Shown here one piece after another: positions 1 through 8,565 of a DNA stretch of 64,000 nt (its first letter is position 1; each line of letters starts with the position of its first letter). The DNA is from Halioglobus sp. (lineage in GTDB: Bacteria; Pseudomonadota; Gammaproteobacteria; Pseudomonadales; Halieaceae), in assembly GCA_002699145.1 (NCBI GenBank), contig PABK01000060.1:318308-382307 (forward strand), written 5' to 3'. Under the pieces are notes generated by a model. The model was given only the letters and a program-made list of their open reading frames with translations. It made no database searches and was not told the origin of the DNA. The position numbers and the translations under genes are program-made.

Positions 1-894
1 CCGCTGATGGGCGTCGTGCCGCCCCTGTCGGAGCAGGCCTGGCAGGCCAGCTTCGAGCAGTACCAGCAGTACCCGGAGTACCAGACGGTCAATCGGGGCA
101 TGGACCTGGCCGGGTACAAGCGTATCTTCATGTTCGAGTACCTGCACCGGGTGCTGGGGCGCCTGATCGGTGTCATCTTCCTGCTGCCGCTGTTGTACTT
201 CGCCTATCGCCGCATGCTGCGCCCGGGCCTCGCGCCCCGGTTGTCTTTCCTGTTCGTACTGGGCGGCCTGCAGGGGCTGCTCGGCTGGTACATGGTGCAG
301 AGCGGGCTGGTCAATATGCCGCGGGTGAGCCAGTACCGCCTGACCTCGCACCTCGGCCTGGCCGTCGCCATTTACGCCTATATGCTGTGGCTGGTGTTCG
401 ACCTGGTGCGCGCGCGTGCGGATGTGCCGGCGAACCCGGCGGGCGGCCTGCGCGGCAGTTCGCTGCTACTGGCCGGACTGGTGTACCTGATGATCCTCAG
501 TGGCGGCCTGGTTGCCGGCACCCGCGCGGGGTTCGCCTATCCGACCTGGCCGTTGATGGGCGACAGTTTCGTCCCCCCTGGCCTGTACGCGACCAGCCCC
601 TGGTGGCTGGCGGCGTTCGAGAATATCACCACGGTGCAGTTTAACCACCGCCTGTTCGCCTACCTGCTGTTCGTGCTGATCAATGTTCAAGCCTGGCGGC
701 TGTGGCGGCTGGACGACGCGGCGTCGCGCCGCGCCGCGCTGCTGCTGGCGCTGGCCCTGAACGTCCAGGTCGTGCTGGGTATCAGCACGCTGCTGCTGCA
801 GGTGCCGGTCGCCCTGGCCACCGCGCACCAGGGGGGTGCGCTGCTGCTGCTCACCGCCGCCCTGTACGCGGCCCACGTGCGCCTGCGACAGTAG
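1..894 (+). CDS. ctaA: Heme A synthase, COX15/CtaA family (5' end outside window)
   Basis: The reading frame is open from base 1, and the protein family normally has more residues upstream, so the gene is cut by the window edge. The product converts heme O to heme A for cytochrome c oxidase in the inner membrane. The visible part starts inside the conserved segment before PPLSEQAW, followed by the NRGMDLAGYK and FEYLHRVLGR blocks of the proteobacterial COX15 type. Four candidate heme-ligand histidines sit in EYLHR, LTSHLG, FNHRLF and TAHQGG, each in or next to a hydrophobic segment; about seven membrane segments remain. No neighbour in the window belongs to cytochrome oxidase assembly, so its partners (ctaB, coxBAC) probably lie upstream. 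It ends at TAG 892-894. Confidence 0.93.
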   Translation, partial: PLMGVVPPLSEQAWQASFEQYQQYPEYQTVNRGMDLAGYKRIFMFEYLHRVLGRLIGVIFLLPLLYFAYRRMLRPGLAPRLSFLFVLGGLQGLLGWYMVQSGLVNMPRVSQYRLTSHLGLAVAIYAYMLWLVFDLVRARADVPANPAGGLRGSSLLLAGLVYLMILSGGLVAGTRAGFAYPTWPLMGDSFVPPGLYATSPWWLAAFENITTVQFNHRLFAYLLFVLINVQAWRLWRLDDAASRRAALLLALALNVQVVLGISTLLLQVPVALATAHQGGALLLLTAALYAAHVRLRQ

Positions 895-966
895 AGCGAG
901 AAATAACCGGGGCCGGGCTCTGCAGCGGCCGCGCTGGTAAGCGGGCGCCTCTTTAGCCGGAGTCGC

Positions 967-1188
967 TTACCAGAAATCGGGCCTGAGATCGTCCTCGCGA
1001 CGGCCCGGATTGCAGCGTCGATCCATCTTGCTCAGCTCAAAGCGAACCTCGGTGCGCCGGTCCTGCGCCTGGCGGCGATTGACGTGGCGGCGCTCCGGGC
1101 CGTTGTAAACCTGCCGGCCCGTGGCGTCCCGTACCAGGAACGTGGATTGGCCCGGATCTCTCGAATGAAAGCTTGCTCGTTCCGCCAT
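967..1188 (-). CDS. Small basic arginine-rich protein, unknown function
   Basis: A 73-residue product, unrecognised. The ATG at 1188 is chosen over the longer frame (1254) because GGGAGGAAC lies 5-6 bases before it. The middle is very rich in Arg (NGPERRHVNRRQAQDRR) and the C-terminus has CNPGRREDDLRPDFW. There is no signal peptide or membrane segment, so it is probably cytosolic. The GPERR..RR..DRR pattern recalls short regulatory or nucleic-acid-contacting tails, but no domain can be assigned. A perfect CRP-type palindrome lies 110 bp upstream, so it may be controlled by cyclic AMP. The gene is separated from its neighbours and looks monocistronic. Confidence 0.6.
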   Translation of the reverse strand: MAERASFHSRDPGQSTFLVRDATGRQVYNGPERRHVNRRQAQDRRTEVRFELSKMDRRCNPGRREDDLRPDFW

Positions 1189-1297
1189 GCTGTTCCTCCC
1201 GCGTTCCGGCAATACACCTGTGACCAGTGTAGTCTGCTTGAAAGCAGGCGTCATGGCAGCCGCGGCGCCGGGGTTGGCGTACGGAATTGGCGGGTTC

Positions 1298-1313
1298 TGT
1301 GATCGCGGTCACA
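1298..1313. promoter_or_regulatory. CRP/Vfr-type palindrome
   Basis: TGTGATCGCGGTCACA is a perfect match to TGTGA-N6-TCACA, the CRP family consensus. It lies between the end of the leftward Tag-like gene and the start of the leftward small basic protein gene, 110 bp upstream of that start, a usual position for class I activation. No CRP gene is in the window. Confidence 0.6.
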
Positions 1314-1335
1314 ATTGGCCGCCGCCGTGCCGCGC

Positions 1336-2007
1336 TCAGACGGACAGCGCGGCGATGCGACTCATGTGGGCGTAGGGCAGGCCGCTCTGTTCGCGCCAGG
1401 CGTTGAAGGTGTCCTGGATACGCCGCATCTCGCGTGCTGAGCCGGGGTTGTCGCGGATGTCCACACCGGCGCGCTGCAGGCAGCGCACCACGTCGCCGGT
1501 GACGATAAAGGTGTCGCGGCCCATGTTGCGCAGCACGCGCTGCCCGGTCATGCCGCCGAGCCGGGCGCCGCGCGTCTTCAGTGTTTTGAACAGGCCGATG
1601 AGGTCGTCGTCGGGCCAGCGTCCGGCGAAGCGGCCGAAGCTGCCGTATTCGCGTGCGATATCGAGAATGAAGTGCGCGTTCTCCTGTACTGTGAGCACCT
1701 TCTGCCGGTTGCGCACGATACGCGTGTTGGTGGCGAAGCGGTCCAGCTGCTCCGGGCTGAGCATGACGATGCGTTCCGGGGGAAAGCCGAAGAACAGGTC
1801 CTCGAAGCCGTCCCACTTGTTGTCCACCACCCGCCACACGAAGCCTGCCTGGAATACGCAGCGGGACATCTGCGACAGCCAGCGGTCATCGCGCGTACGC
1901 GCCAGGGCCCTGGGCGTGCGCACGGCCGGCAGCAAGCCGGCCAGGGCCTGTGCGCCGCCGTGGCGCTCGCAGGCGATGTGATAGATGGCTTCGAAGGGCG
2001 TGTTCAT
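1336..2007 (-). CDS. DNA-3-methyladenine glycosylase I-like protein
   Basis: A 223-residue product resembling the Tag family of base-excision glycosylases, which remove alkylated adenine from DNA. The central block SRCVFQAGFVWRVVDNKWDGFEDLF, followed by the helix ending NTRIVRNRQKV, aligns with Tag segments Q(Q)AGLSW...F and AGIIRHRGKI; the C-terminal helices carry the helix-hairpin-helix-like region. It lacks the Cys/His zinc site at the termini of E. coli Tag, and its N-terminus differs. It is therefore probably a divergent family member with uncertain substrate. It lies 66 bp downstream of the CDGSH gene on the same strand and may be the last gene of a P450-CDGSH-glycosylase transcript. 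No strong ribosome site precedes the ATG. Confidence 0.7.
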   Translation of the reverse strand: MNTPFEAIYHIACERHGGAQALAGLLPAVRTPRALARTRDDRWLSQMSRCVFQAGFVWRVVDNKWDGFEDLFFGFPPERIVMLSPEQLDRFATNTRIVRNRQKVLTVQENAHFILDIAREYGSFGRFAGRWPDDDLIGLFKTLKTRGARLGGMTGQRVLRNMGRDTFIVTGDVVRCLQRAGVDIRDNPGSAREMRRIQDTFNAWREQSGLPYAHMSRIAALSV

Positions 2008-2073
2008 GTGTCTGCAGACAGGGTGTCAGCGGTGCACGCGCAGGGCGCCCGGGCCGGGCATGCCGGCGCGCGC

Positions 2074-2310
2074 TCAGTTGTTATGGCTGCCGTCGCACAG
2101 CGGCTGGGTGGACGTCGCCTTGCAGCCACAGAAGAACACCTTGCCGCTTTCGCCGGCGTCATAGCGTACCGGCGAGAATCCTGTGTCCTTGTGCGAGCCG
2201 TCGCAGAACGGCTGGGACTGGCTCAGGCCGCAGGCGCACCAGAAGTACGCCTTGCCCGCCTCGACCTCGATGCCGTAGGGGGTGTCCGCGGCGCGTTTGG
2301 GCTGGTCCAT
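2074..2310 (-). CDS. Dual CDGSH iron-sulfur protein
   Basis: A 78-residue cytosolic protein with two complete CDGSH iron-sulfur motifs: C25-x-C27...C36-D-G-S-H40 and C61-x-C63...C72-D-G-S-H76. Each motif binds a [2Fe-2S] cluster with three-Cys one-His ligation, as in mitoNEET and the two-motif CISD3 class. Family members transfer electrons or clusters. GGAG is placed correctly before ATG 2310. The gene starts 20 bp after the P450 stop on the same strand, which suggests co-transcription; it might serve the P450 as a redox partner or as an iron-sulfur reserve. That link is inference from position only. Confidence 0.9.
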   Translation of the reverse strand: MDQPKRAADTPYGIEVEAGKAYFWCACGLSQSQPFCDGSHKDTGFSPVRYDAGESGKVFFCGCKATSTQPLCDGSHNN

Positions 2311-2330
2311 TCTCTACTCCTTGCGCCGGC

Positions 2331-3581
2331 CTAGCCGGCGAGATTGGTTTTCAGCAGCAGTCGCCTGAAGACTACCGCGTTGTGGTCGTCCGGGTCGCGC
2401 TCGGGCTCCTCGGCCAGTTCGATGTCGGGGAAGCGCCGGAACAGTTCACTCAGGGTCAGGTACAGCTGGCGCTTGGCCAGTGCCGCGCCGATACAGTAGC
2501 GCGGGCCGTAACCGAACATCACGTCGGGATCGAACACGCGCTCCACGTCGAAGGTCTCGGGATCGTCGTAGTAGTCCGGGTCGTGGTCTTTCAGGTGCGG
2601 CATCATGAGCACCATCACACCCTTGCGCAGTTGCTGTCCCATGAATTCCATATCGCGGGGCGCATAGCGCGCAAAGCCCATCTTGGAGGAAACGCCCCAG
2701 CGGTTGATCTCGCTGAATGCGTTCGAGAATGCGTCCGGGGAGGCCAGTGCTTTTGCGATCTCCCCGCGGTCGTTCTTCAGCAGGGCGTAGACCGACCACT
2801 GCTGGGCCACCAGGGTGGTGTCGGAACCGGCGCCGATCAGCGCCAGGATCAGGGTGACGATATCGCCCTCCTCGAAGCCGTCGTTCTCTGCCTCGATGCG
2901 CAGCAGCGTGCTGAGAAAATCATCCTGCTCCGGGGCGCTGCGCCGTTCCGCAATCACCTCCCGGATGATGTCGATGGCCCGGTTGCTGTCCTGCCGCGCG
3001 GCTTCGCGTTGCTCGTCGGAAATCGTCGGATTCCACGCCTCGGTGAACGTCATCACCACCTGCTTGATCTCCGGCCAGTACTTCTCCGGTATGCCCACCA
3101 TGCGCGTGATGGAAATGAACGGGATGTGCTGGGCAATCGCCTCCTTGTAGTCGAACACCTGCGGCTCGCCCAGCGCGTCGAACAGCTTCTGTACTTCGGG
3201 TTCGATCTTCGCCTGGATCTTGTCGACCACGTTGCGCGAGAACGCCGGCGCGGTGACCCGGCGCACCAGGCGGTGGTGCTCCTGTTCGGCGAGCAGGCTG
3301 TGACCGATCATGGCGCGTTCGAAATTGCTCCACTGTTCCTCGGGGGGACGCGGTGGCGCGAACTCCCAGTCGTAGAAGTCGGAGGACAGTGGCTCCTCTT
3401 TCCAGCAGGCCATGATGTCCGGCATGCGGGTGACGATCCACGCCTGCCAGGGCTCGTACCAGACGATGGGGCCGCGCCGCGCCAGCGCCAGGCACTGGGG
3501 CACCGGATTCTCCATGTAGTCTTGGGAATTGGGGTCGAACAGTTCCTCGATGGGAGGCAGGTTCTGGGCAACTTCGGCCAT
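2331..3581 (-). CDS. Cytochrome P450
   Basis: A 416-residue soluble bacterial P450, the usual length for class I enzymes that take electrons from ferredoxin. Visible motifs are the I-helix oxygen-binding AGSDTT (251-256), the K-helix ExxR (E291-R294) and the heme loop FGYGPRYCIG with the thiolate ligand C363. The start is ATG 3581, supported by GAGGAA upstream; the longer open frame upstream lacks P450 similarity. The substrate is not evident, but such P450s often act on terpenoid, steroid or alkane-like compounds. A 16-bp palindrome 60 bp upstream is closely matched in front of an SDR gene 52 kb away, pointing to a common regulator. Confidence 0.95.
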   Translation of the reverse strand: MAEVAQNLPPIEELFDPNSQDYMENPVPQCLALARRGPIVWYEPWQAWIVTRMPDIMACWKEEPLSSDFYDWEFAPPRPPEEQWSNFERAMIGHSLLAEQEHHRLVRRVTAPAFSRNVVDKIQAKIEPEVQKLFDALGEPQVFDYKEAIAQHIPFISITRMVGIPEKYWPEIKQVVMTFTEAWNPTISDEQREAARQDSNRAIDIIREVIAERRSAPEQDDFLSTLLRIEAENDGFEEGDIVTLILALIGAGSDTTLVAQQWSVYALLKNDRGEIAKALASPDAFSNAFSEINRWGVSSKMGFARYAPRDMEFMGQQLRKGVMVLMMPHLKDHDPDYYDDPETFDVERVFDPDVMFGYGPRYCIGAALAKRQLYLTLSELFRRFPDIELAEEPERDPDDHNAVVFRRLLLKTNLAG

Positions 3582-3636
3582 GCTGTGTTCCTCGACGATA
3601 GGCGGCGGGCGGGCCCGGCCGCGTGGCAAGCTGGCC

Positions 3637-3657
3637 AAAAGTATACATCTGTATACC
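3637..3657. promoter_or_regulatory. Palindromic operator upstream of P450 gene
   Basis: GTATACATCTGTATAC (3641-3656) is a perfect 7-bp inverted repeat with a 2-base spacer, flanked by AAAA on the left and CTTTT on the right. It lies in the promoter region of the leftward P450 gene. A near copy (18 of 21 positions over the extended site) occurs at 55620-55640, ahead of an SDR gene. The regulator is not in the window; GntR or TetR families are possible. Confidence 0.6.
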
Positions 3658-3777
3658 TTTTGACGGCAATGACAGATTGTTAACCTGCCGCGGCCCGCGG
3701 GGCAGGCCAACGGTCTCCGCTCAGGGTAGACTCTGTTGCTGTCACCCACCAGGCCACTCGCCGGAGCAGGCACAGCG

Positions 3778-4599
3778 ATGGAGCTCATTGTATTTGACCT
3801 CGACGGAACACTGCTGGACGCCCGTTCCGGCCTGTCCGCGCATACCCGGCAGACCCTGCAATTGCTCAGTCGTCGCGGCATCGCCTACACGGTGGCAACC
3901 GGGCGCACGCTGCACGGCGCACGCGCGCTGCTCGACGGACACGGCTTCGCGTTGCCGCATATCTACAAGAACGGCGTGATGATCTGGCACCCGCAGCGCG
4001 ACGCCTTCAGCCACCGCAACCTGCTCACGCTGGAGGAGATTCGCAGTGTGCTGGAGGCCTTCCGCGTCGCCGCCGTGGCGCCGTTCATCTTCACCCTCGA
4101 CGACGCGGACCGGCACGCCGTCTACCACGCGCCCGGCCTCAACCCCGCGGAGCGCAAGCTGGCGCAACTGTTTCGCCGCGACGACGCGCTGGACGTGCAC
4201 CTGTTGGCGGAGATGCCCGCCTACGTGGACATCAGCAACATCAGCGCCATCGGCAGTGCGTCGGCGATCGACCGGGTGCAGGAACTGGTCGCCGACGAGC
4301 CGCACCTGGTCGCCTACGGCGGCGAGGCCATCGAGGGCGACGGCCTGCACTGGCTGGATATCCATCACAGCGCCGCCAGCAAGGGTGGCGCGGTGACCCA
4401 GCTGAAGGCCGACCTGGGCGTCAGCCGGGTAATCTGTTTCGGCGACAGCGACAACGACCTGAGCATGTTCGAGATCGCCGACGAGAGCTATGCGCCGAGT
4501 AATGCCAGGGCCGCGGTGCGCGATGCCGCCACCGAGGTCATCGGGCACCATGACGCGGACGGAATTTCGCGTTTCCTGCGCCGGCGCTTCGAGCTATAG
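3778..4599 (+). CDS. HAD superfamily phosphatase, Cof type
   Basis: A 273-residue cytosolic hydrolase of the Cof-like (IIB cap) HAD group, which dephosphorylate small phosphorylated metabolites such as sugar or nucleotide phosphates. Motif I is VFDLDGTLLD near the N-terminus with the nucleophilic Asp; motif II is VATGRT; the Lys of motif III is in SKGGAV; motif IV is GDSDNDLSMF. ATG 3778 is preferred because the FDLDGTLLD motif then begins 5 residues in, as is usual; an upstream TTG at 3736 would add an unusual leader. Its last 6 bases overlap the convergent membrane-protein gene. The substrate is not predictable. Confidence 0.9.
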   Translation: MELIVFDLDGTLLDARSGLSAHTRQTLQLLSRRGIAYTVATGRTLHGARALLDGHGFALPHIYKNGVMIWHPQRDAFSHRNLLTLEEIRSVLEAFRVAAVAPFIFTLDDADRHAVYHAPGLNPAERKLAQLFRRDDALDVHLLAEMPAYVDISNISAIGSASAIDRVQELVADEPHLVAYGGEAIEGDGLHWLDIHHSAASKGGAVTQLKADLGVSRVICFGDSDNDLSMFEIADESYAPSNARAAVRDAATEVIGHHDADGISRFLRRRFEL

Positions 4600-6000
4600 C
4601 CCAGTCGGCGGGGCGGCCGCCAGTATGCGCCCGCGGCGGCGCAGGTCTTCGAACAGCAGGGCGCAGAGAAACAGCAGGCCGGGCGCCAGGTGCATTTCCA
4701 GCCGGCCAACTGCGGCGAAGTTGGTCGCCCCCCAGCCGAAGCCGGTGAACAGGAAGAGGAACAGGAAGGCGCCCACGGCTGTGGCCAGGGCCGCGGTCAG
4801 GCCCAGGTAGCTGCGTGTGATCGCGCCGGGCATGACCAGGCCCAGTGGCACCAGCATCAGCAGCAGATAGCCCCCCAGGTGCCAGTTGTCGTGCAGCCAG
4901 ATGCTTTTCACCAGCCCGGGCAGCGCCTGCGGGTTGAACGTCGGGGTGAGCCGTTGCAGCGGGTGCCCGGCGACCACCGTGCTCTCGGGCAGCACCAGGG
5001 CCAGCAGCAGCACGACCAGCGCGCCCAGTAGCACCAACTTGGCCGCGTCGCGCCGCGCCAGGAAGGCCACGGTGAAGGCCGGCACCAGGGTCAGGGCCCA
5101 GATCACTCCCTCGTTCTTGACCAGCGGGCACATCGCCGCCAGCAGCAGGGACAGCGCCAGCAACCAGTTGCGGCGCAGGCGCATCCAGTTGTGCAGGGCC
5201 ATGACCGAGCCGCCGTATACCGCGCCCATGAAGAGGTCGGCGTAACCGGCCAGGGCGACGTGGGTGTTCATCAGCGGTAGCGACAACAGCAGGTAGCTGA
5301 ACGCCGTCGCCGTGGGCAGGCCGGCGCCGGCAAGGCGCAGCTGGCCGAAAAAGGCCAGGCCCAGCCCGGCGAAGCAGGCGAGCCAGGGCAGGTTCATCAG
5401 GCTCTCGTTCCAGTGGCCGCCCGCCAGGTTCATCCACACCTGCAGCAGCGATACGGTTTGCGGGTAGTCGGGGTGGCGGTCGGTGAACACGCCTTCGCCG
5501 CCGCGCTGCAGCCACTGGTCGTGTGCGACGAAGGGCACCATGTCGCCGTATTCGAACCATACCCGCGCCTTGGTCGCCCAGTGCATGGTGGCGTCCCAGG
5601 GATACAGCGGACGCCAGATGATCTCCAGGCCGAGGTTGAGCAGACGCAGGGCGATGAGGCCCAGCAACAGCGCGCACAGAGCGCGCTGCGCCGTTGTCAG
5701 GGTGCGCCACTGTGGGGTTTGCGGCGCCTGCCGCGCTGCGCCGCGGCGCGCCAGGCCCGCCAGGGCGGCCACCAGCGCCAGGGCAAGCGCCGTCGCCGTG
5801 GTGTAAGCAAAGTCCAGTCCCAGGCCGAGGTGCGCCAGCAGCCGCATCAGCAGGGGCAGCAGCACCAGGCCCGTCAGGCAGCCGTAGCCCCACACCAGCG
5901 CGCTGCGCGCGGGGGTCGCCGCGGGCACCAGCAGGTTCAGCCACAGGCCGCCGAGCAATACCGGCAGCAGCAGTGCAAACAGGGTCGCCAACGTTTCCAT
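4594..6000 (-). CDS. Polytopic membrane protein, possible GT-C glycosyltransferase
   Basis: A 468-residue inner-membrane protein with roughly ten to twelve hydrophobic segments separated by short loops. The first large external loop contains LYPWDATMHWATKARVW and later DRHPDYPQT, an arrangement of acidic residues after the first helices that recalls GT-C (ArnT/PMT-like) enzymes using polyprenyl-phosphate sugars. The match is not strong enough to name a substrate. The start ATG immediately follows the TAG of the upstream membrane-protein gene (TAGATG), so the two are translationally coupled and probably work together in envelope glycan or lipid modification. Confidence 0.6.
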   Translation of the reverse strand: METLATLFALLLPVLLGGLWLNLLVPAATPARSALVWGYGCLTGLVLLPLLMRLLAHLGLGLDFAYTTATALALALVAALAGLARRGAARQAPQTPQWRTLTTAQRALCALLLGLIALRLLNLGLEIIWRPLYPWDATMHWATKARVWFEYGDMVPFVAHDQWLQRGGEGVFTDRHPDYPQTVSLLQVWMNLAGGHWNESLMNLPWLACFAGLGLAFFGQLRLAGAGLPTATAFSYLLLSLPLMNTHVALAGYADLFMGAVYGGSVMALHNWMRLRRNWLLALSLLLAAMCPLVKNEGVIWALTLVPAFTVAFLARRDAAKLVLLGALVVLLLALVLPESTVVAGHPLQRLTPTFNPQALPGLVKSIWLHDNWHLGGYLLLMLVPLGLVMPGAITRSYLGLTAALATAVGAFLFLFLFTGFGWGATNFAAVGRLEMHLAPGLLFLCALLFEDLRRRGRILAAAPPTGL

Positions 6001-7137
6001 CTACAGCACCCTCAGCAGCTGGCGCCCTTGACTGGCGAGCAATACCTCGACGGGAAAGCTGCCGTCCGCCGAAAAGGCCATACCGCGGCGGCGGGCAACA
6101 CGCAGGCTGGCCGGCTGCAAAACCATGATGTAGTCGCCGCGGCGCAGAAAGGCGGGGTGCGGCAGTTCATGGCCGTCCTTTTTCCAGTAGGCGTTGAAGG
6201 GGTAGAGGTAGTAGGCGCCGCGCAGGCCGGTGTAATTGTCGCTGGAGCTGACGAAGACACGGGCGTCCGCTGGCGACATAAGGGCCCGCGCGCGGGCGAC
6301 GAAGGCGTACAGTTCCGCGTCGGGCCCGGCGAGAAGTTTTTCCTCGCGCGACTTGCCGGCGAAGTCCGCGCGGGTCTCGCCGAGCTGGCGCAGTAACTTG
6401 TACTGCCACACTGCATCCAGGCCCACCCAGCACAGCAGGAACACCAGGCCCGCGGCGGTCCAGTTCGGCGCCGCGCACTTGCCGCGCAGGTAGTCCAGCA
6501 GGGAGACGAGAGCGAAGCCGGACAGGCAACAAGCCAGCAGCAGCGCGAACAGCGGCGCGGGGTAAAAGGGCGAGGTCTTGGTGACTGCCGAGTGGGAATT
6601 GATATTGCCCGGTCGCCAGGGAACGAAACTGCCCAGGTCGTCCAGCATGGCGTGCAACTGGCGACCCAGGCCGGCCGGGTGCAGGGAAAAATCCTGCACA
6701 CGCAAGGTCTGTCCCGGGGCGCCGAAGAAAACCAGGCGCAGCCCTTCCAGTTGCAGACGCCAGCGGTCGATCTCGTGTGTGGCGATCCACAGCGATTCGC
6801 GTGGGCGTGCTTTCATCGGCAGCACCTGGGCCGTCTCCTCCCCACTGTGCTCCCAGGCCAGGGCCATGCGCAGTTTGTCGCTGAAATCGGACAGGCCGAT
6901 ATGCAGGTAGGGGTAGTCCCGCGCCGCCAGTCCCGTCACGGGCAGGCTGACCGCGGCGATGCCGCGGCTGTTCAGGGTCACCTGCAAGCCCTTTGCACTG
7001 CTCGCGTCGCCTGGTGTGTCCTGCGTGTCCAGGCTGATCGGCGCGATACCGCCGTCGCTGGAGGAAAACGCCACGGCCAGGACCAGCAGCAGGCCGGCCA
7101 TGCCCAGCAGCATTGACAGGAGGGTGGTTCTCAACAT
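6001..7137 (-). CDS. Membrane-anchored hypothetical protein
   Basis: A 378-residue product, not recognised. It has an N-terminal membrane segment (about residues 5-25), a long soluble region (30-190) and two more hydrophobic stretches (about 200-225 and 235-250), then a C-terminal soluble domain. The N-terminal soluble part (LQVTLNSRGIAAVSLPV) looks like a beta-rich periplasmic domain. The C-terminal part (ALMSPADARVFVSSSDNYTGLRGAYYLYPFNAYWK) resembles the soluble domains that accompany integral-membrane GT-C enzymes. It is the first gene of a two-gene unit with the polytopic protein, with adjacent stop and start codons. It probably belongs to the same complex; function unknown. Confidence 0.55.
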   Translation of the reverse strand: MLRTTLLSMLLGMAGLLLVLAVAFSSSDGGIAPISLDTQDTPGDASSAKGLQVTLNSRGIAAVSLPVTGLAARDYPYLHIGLSDFSDKLRMALAWEHSGEETAQVLPMKARPRESLWIATHEIDRWRLQLEGLRLVFFGAPGQTLRVQDFSLHPAGLGRQLHAMLDDLGSFVPWRPGNINSHSAVTKTSPFYPAPLFALLLACCLSGFALVSLLDYLRGKCAAPNWTAAGLVFLLCWVGLDAVWQYKLLRQLGETRADFAGKSREEKLLAGPDAELYAFVARARALMSPADARVFVSSSDNYTGLRGAYYLYPFNAYWKKDGHELPHPAFLRRGDYIMVLQPASLRVARRRGMAFSADGSFPVEVLLASQGRQLLRVL

Positions 7138-7293
7138 CGAAACCGCTTACTTATTCTTGTGCTGTACAGTTCATCGATAGTAGCAAGATTTCATGACGAG
7201 TGTTACGACCCCTGCCTCGGTCCGTCCTGCCGGCGGTACTATGAACACTGTCGTCGCTGTTCCGACAGCGGCGCACGGGATAGAATTTCCGGC

Positions 7294-7962
7294 ATGCGCC
7301 TGTTCTATGCCCTGCTGTTACCCCTGCTTCTCGGCGCGTGCGGCGGCTACGAGATCAAGAACCTGGTCAAGTCCGATATCGATCTCGTGGCCGATGAATT
7401 CATCGATGAGACGCGCGCCGCGGTACAGGAGCTTATCGTCAAGCTGTACCGGCGCAACCCGCGCGAGTTGCAGAAAATTCCCGGAATGACCGTCGAGGGC
7501 CGCCTGGCGCAGCTGCGCGTGAACCGCTATGAACTGAACTTCGCGGAGCTGGACGGCAAGCAGGATGTCGATGCGCTGAACCTGGCCTTCGACGACAGCT
7601 TTGACGGTGATCGCGTGTTCGCCCTCGCCGTGGGGCTGGGCAGCATGTTGCGCGAGGCTTACCAGTACAAGCCGGAGATGTATTTTACCGACCGGCTGGA
7701 CCCCGAGGTGCTGATGACCAGTGCGCGCAATGTCGAGGTGCTGGTGTGGAAGCTGAAGAACAAGCGCAAGCCGGATGGCGAACACTATCTGATCACACAC
7801 GAGTACCAGGGCCGCATCGACAACCTCAGTTTCGAGCGCCTGTTCGGGCGCATCATCATCCTGCAGGAAATGATGGCGCGCATCGCCGGCGATTCCGATC
7901 ACCGCGCGGTCACCGGGGCGGTGCACGCGGTATCCAAGGTCTTTATCCCGCTGCCGATCTAG
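7294..7962 (+). CDS. Putative lipoprotein, unknown function
   Basis: A 222-residue product starting at ATG 7294. The hydrophobic leader MRLFYALLLPLLLGAC ends in the lipobox L-L-G-A-C, so it should be lipidated at C16 and held in the inner or outer membrane. The upstream open frame (from 7159) is rejected because it would bury the signal peptide. The mature protein is mixed alpha/beta without a recognised domain; KPEMYFTDRLDPEVLMTSARNVEVLVWKL and the C-terminal SVKVFIP-like stretch are distinctive. It is divergent from the two-gene membrane unit and convergent with pqiC. Confidence 0.65.
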   Translation: MRLFYALLLPLLLGACGGYEIKNLVKSDIDLVADEFIDETRAAVQELIVKLYRRNPRELQKIPGMTVEGRLAQLRVNRYELNFAELDGKQDVDALNLAFDDSFDGDRVFALAVGLGSMLREAYQYKPEMYFTDRLDPEVLMTSARNVEVLVWKLKNKRKPDGEHYLITHEYQGRIDNLSFERLFGRIIILQEMMARIAGDSDHRAVTGAVHAVSKVFIPLPI

Positions 7963-7975
7963 CGCCTCGCGCAGC

Positions 7976-7991
7976 CGGGACATCCGTCCCG
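7976..7991. terminator. Small hairpin between convergent genes
   Basis: CGGGAC-ATCC-GTCCCG forms a 6-bp stem with a 4-base loop between the convergent lipoprotein gene and pqiC. It has no T-tract on either side, so it is at most a weak bidirectional terminator. Confidence 0.3.
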
Positions 7992-8010
7992 CAGTGCCAG
8001 CCCGGCCTCG

Positions 8011-8565
8011 CTATTGCGGAATGATCGCGGCGATTTCCCGCGCGAGGTCTGTCAGCAGCGCTTTTTGCGCCCTGGCCAGTGCGTCGTAGCCGCTGGCGTC
8101 GAGCTGGCGCGCCTGGGCGAATTTGTAGCCGGCCAGGGCTTCGCCGTCGCGGCTTACCCACCAGTAGGCGATGAGGATGGCGCGGCCGTCGCTGGTGCCG
8201 TGGAACTGGTCGATGCGCACGTTGATCAGCGCCGCGTCGCCGCCGGCCGGCAGCGGCAGCAGGTCCTTGCCGCTGCTGTGGGAGATTTCCTGCAACAGGA
8301 AGATACGCGCGCCCTCGATGATCGGCTCCGCCCACAGGTGCTGGCGGGCGGGGCGTATGGTGCCGTCGGTGGTTTCCAGCAGCAGTCCCTGCTGGTCAAT
8401 GTAGGGCGCCAGCACCACCGCCCCGAGGCCGTAGCCGCTGGCCGGGGTGAGCTGCCGGTTGTCCAGCGGGACGTCCCCGCGCAGCAGGTAGTAGCGGGGT
8501 TCGACGGGCTGGCCGGCGCAGGCGGCCAGCAGCGCGGCCAGGGTCAGTGTGGCCAGTATTCTCAC
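8011..8565 (-). CDS. pqiC: PqiC-like outer-membrane lipoprotein
   Basis: A 184-residue lipoprotein of the ABC-transport auxiliary (PqiC/YmbA) family. The leader MRILATLTLAALLAAC carries the lipobox L-A-A-C, followed by EPRYYLLRGD near the mature N-terminus, typical for the family (xYYxL). In the Pqi system PqiC sits in the outer membrane and docks the PqiB needle, contributing to lipid movement across the periplasm and to envelope integrity. Its ATG overlaps the pqiB stop by 4 bases, so it is the last gene of the pqi operon. Confidence 0.9.
   Translation of the reverse strand: MRILATLTLAALLAACAGQPVEPRYYLLRGDVPLDNRQLTPASGYGLGAVVLAPYIDQQGLLLETTDGTIRPARQHLWAEPIIEGARIFLLQEISHSSGKDLLPLPAGGDAALINVRIDQFHGTSDGRAILIAYWWVSRDGEALAGYKFAQARQLDASGYDALARAQKALLTDLAREIAAIIPQ

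Noticed and set aside
1950-3683. 577-codon open frame on the plus strand across the P450 and its neighbours
   Set aside because: It is antisense to a P450 with all catalytic motifs, a CDGSH gene and a Tag-like gene; its translation is low-complexity Arg/His/Val rich without domains. High GC produces such frames.
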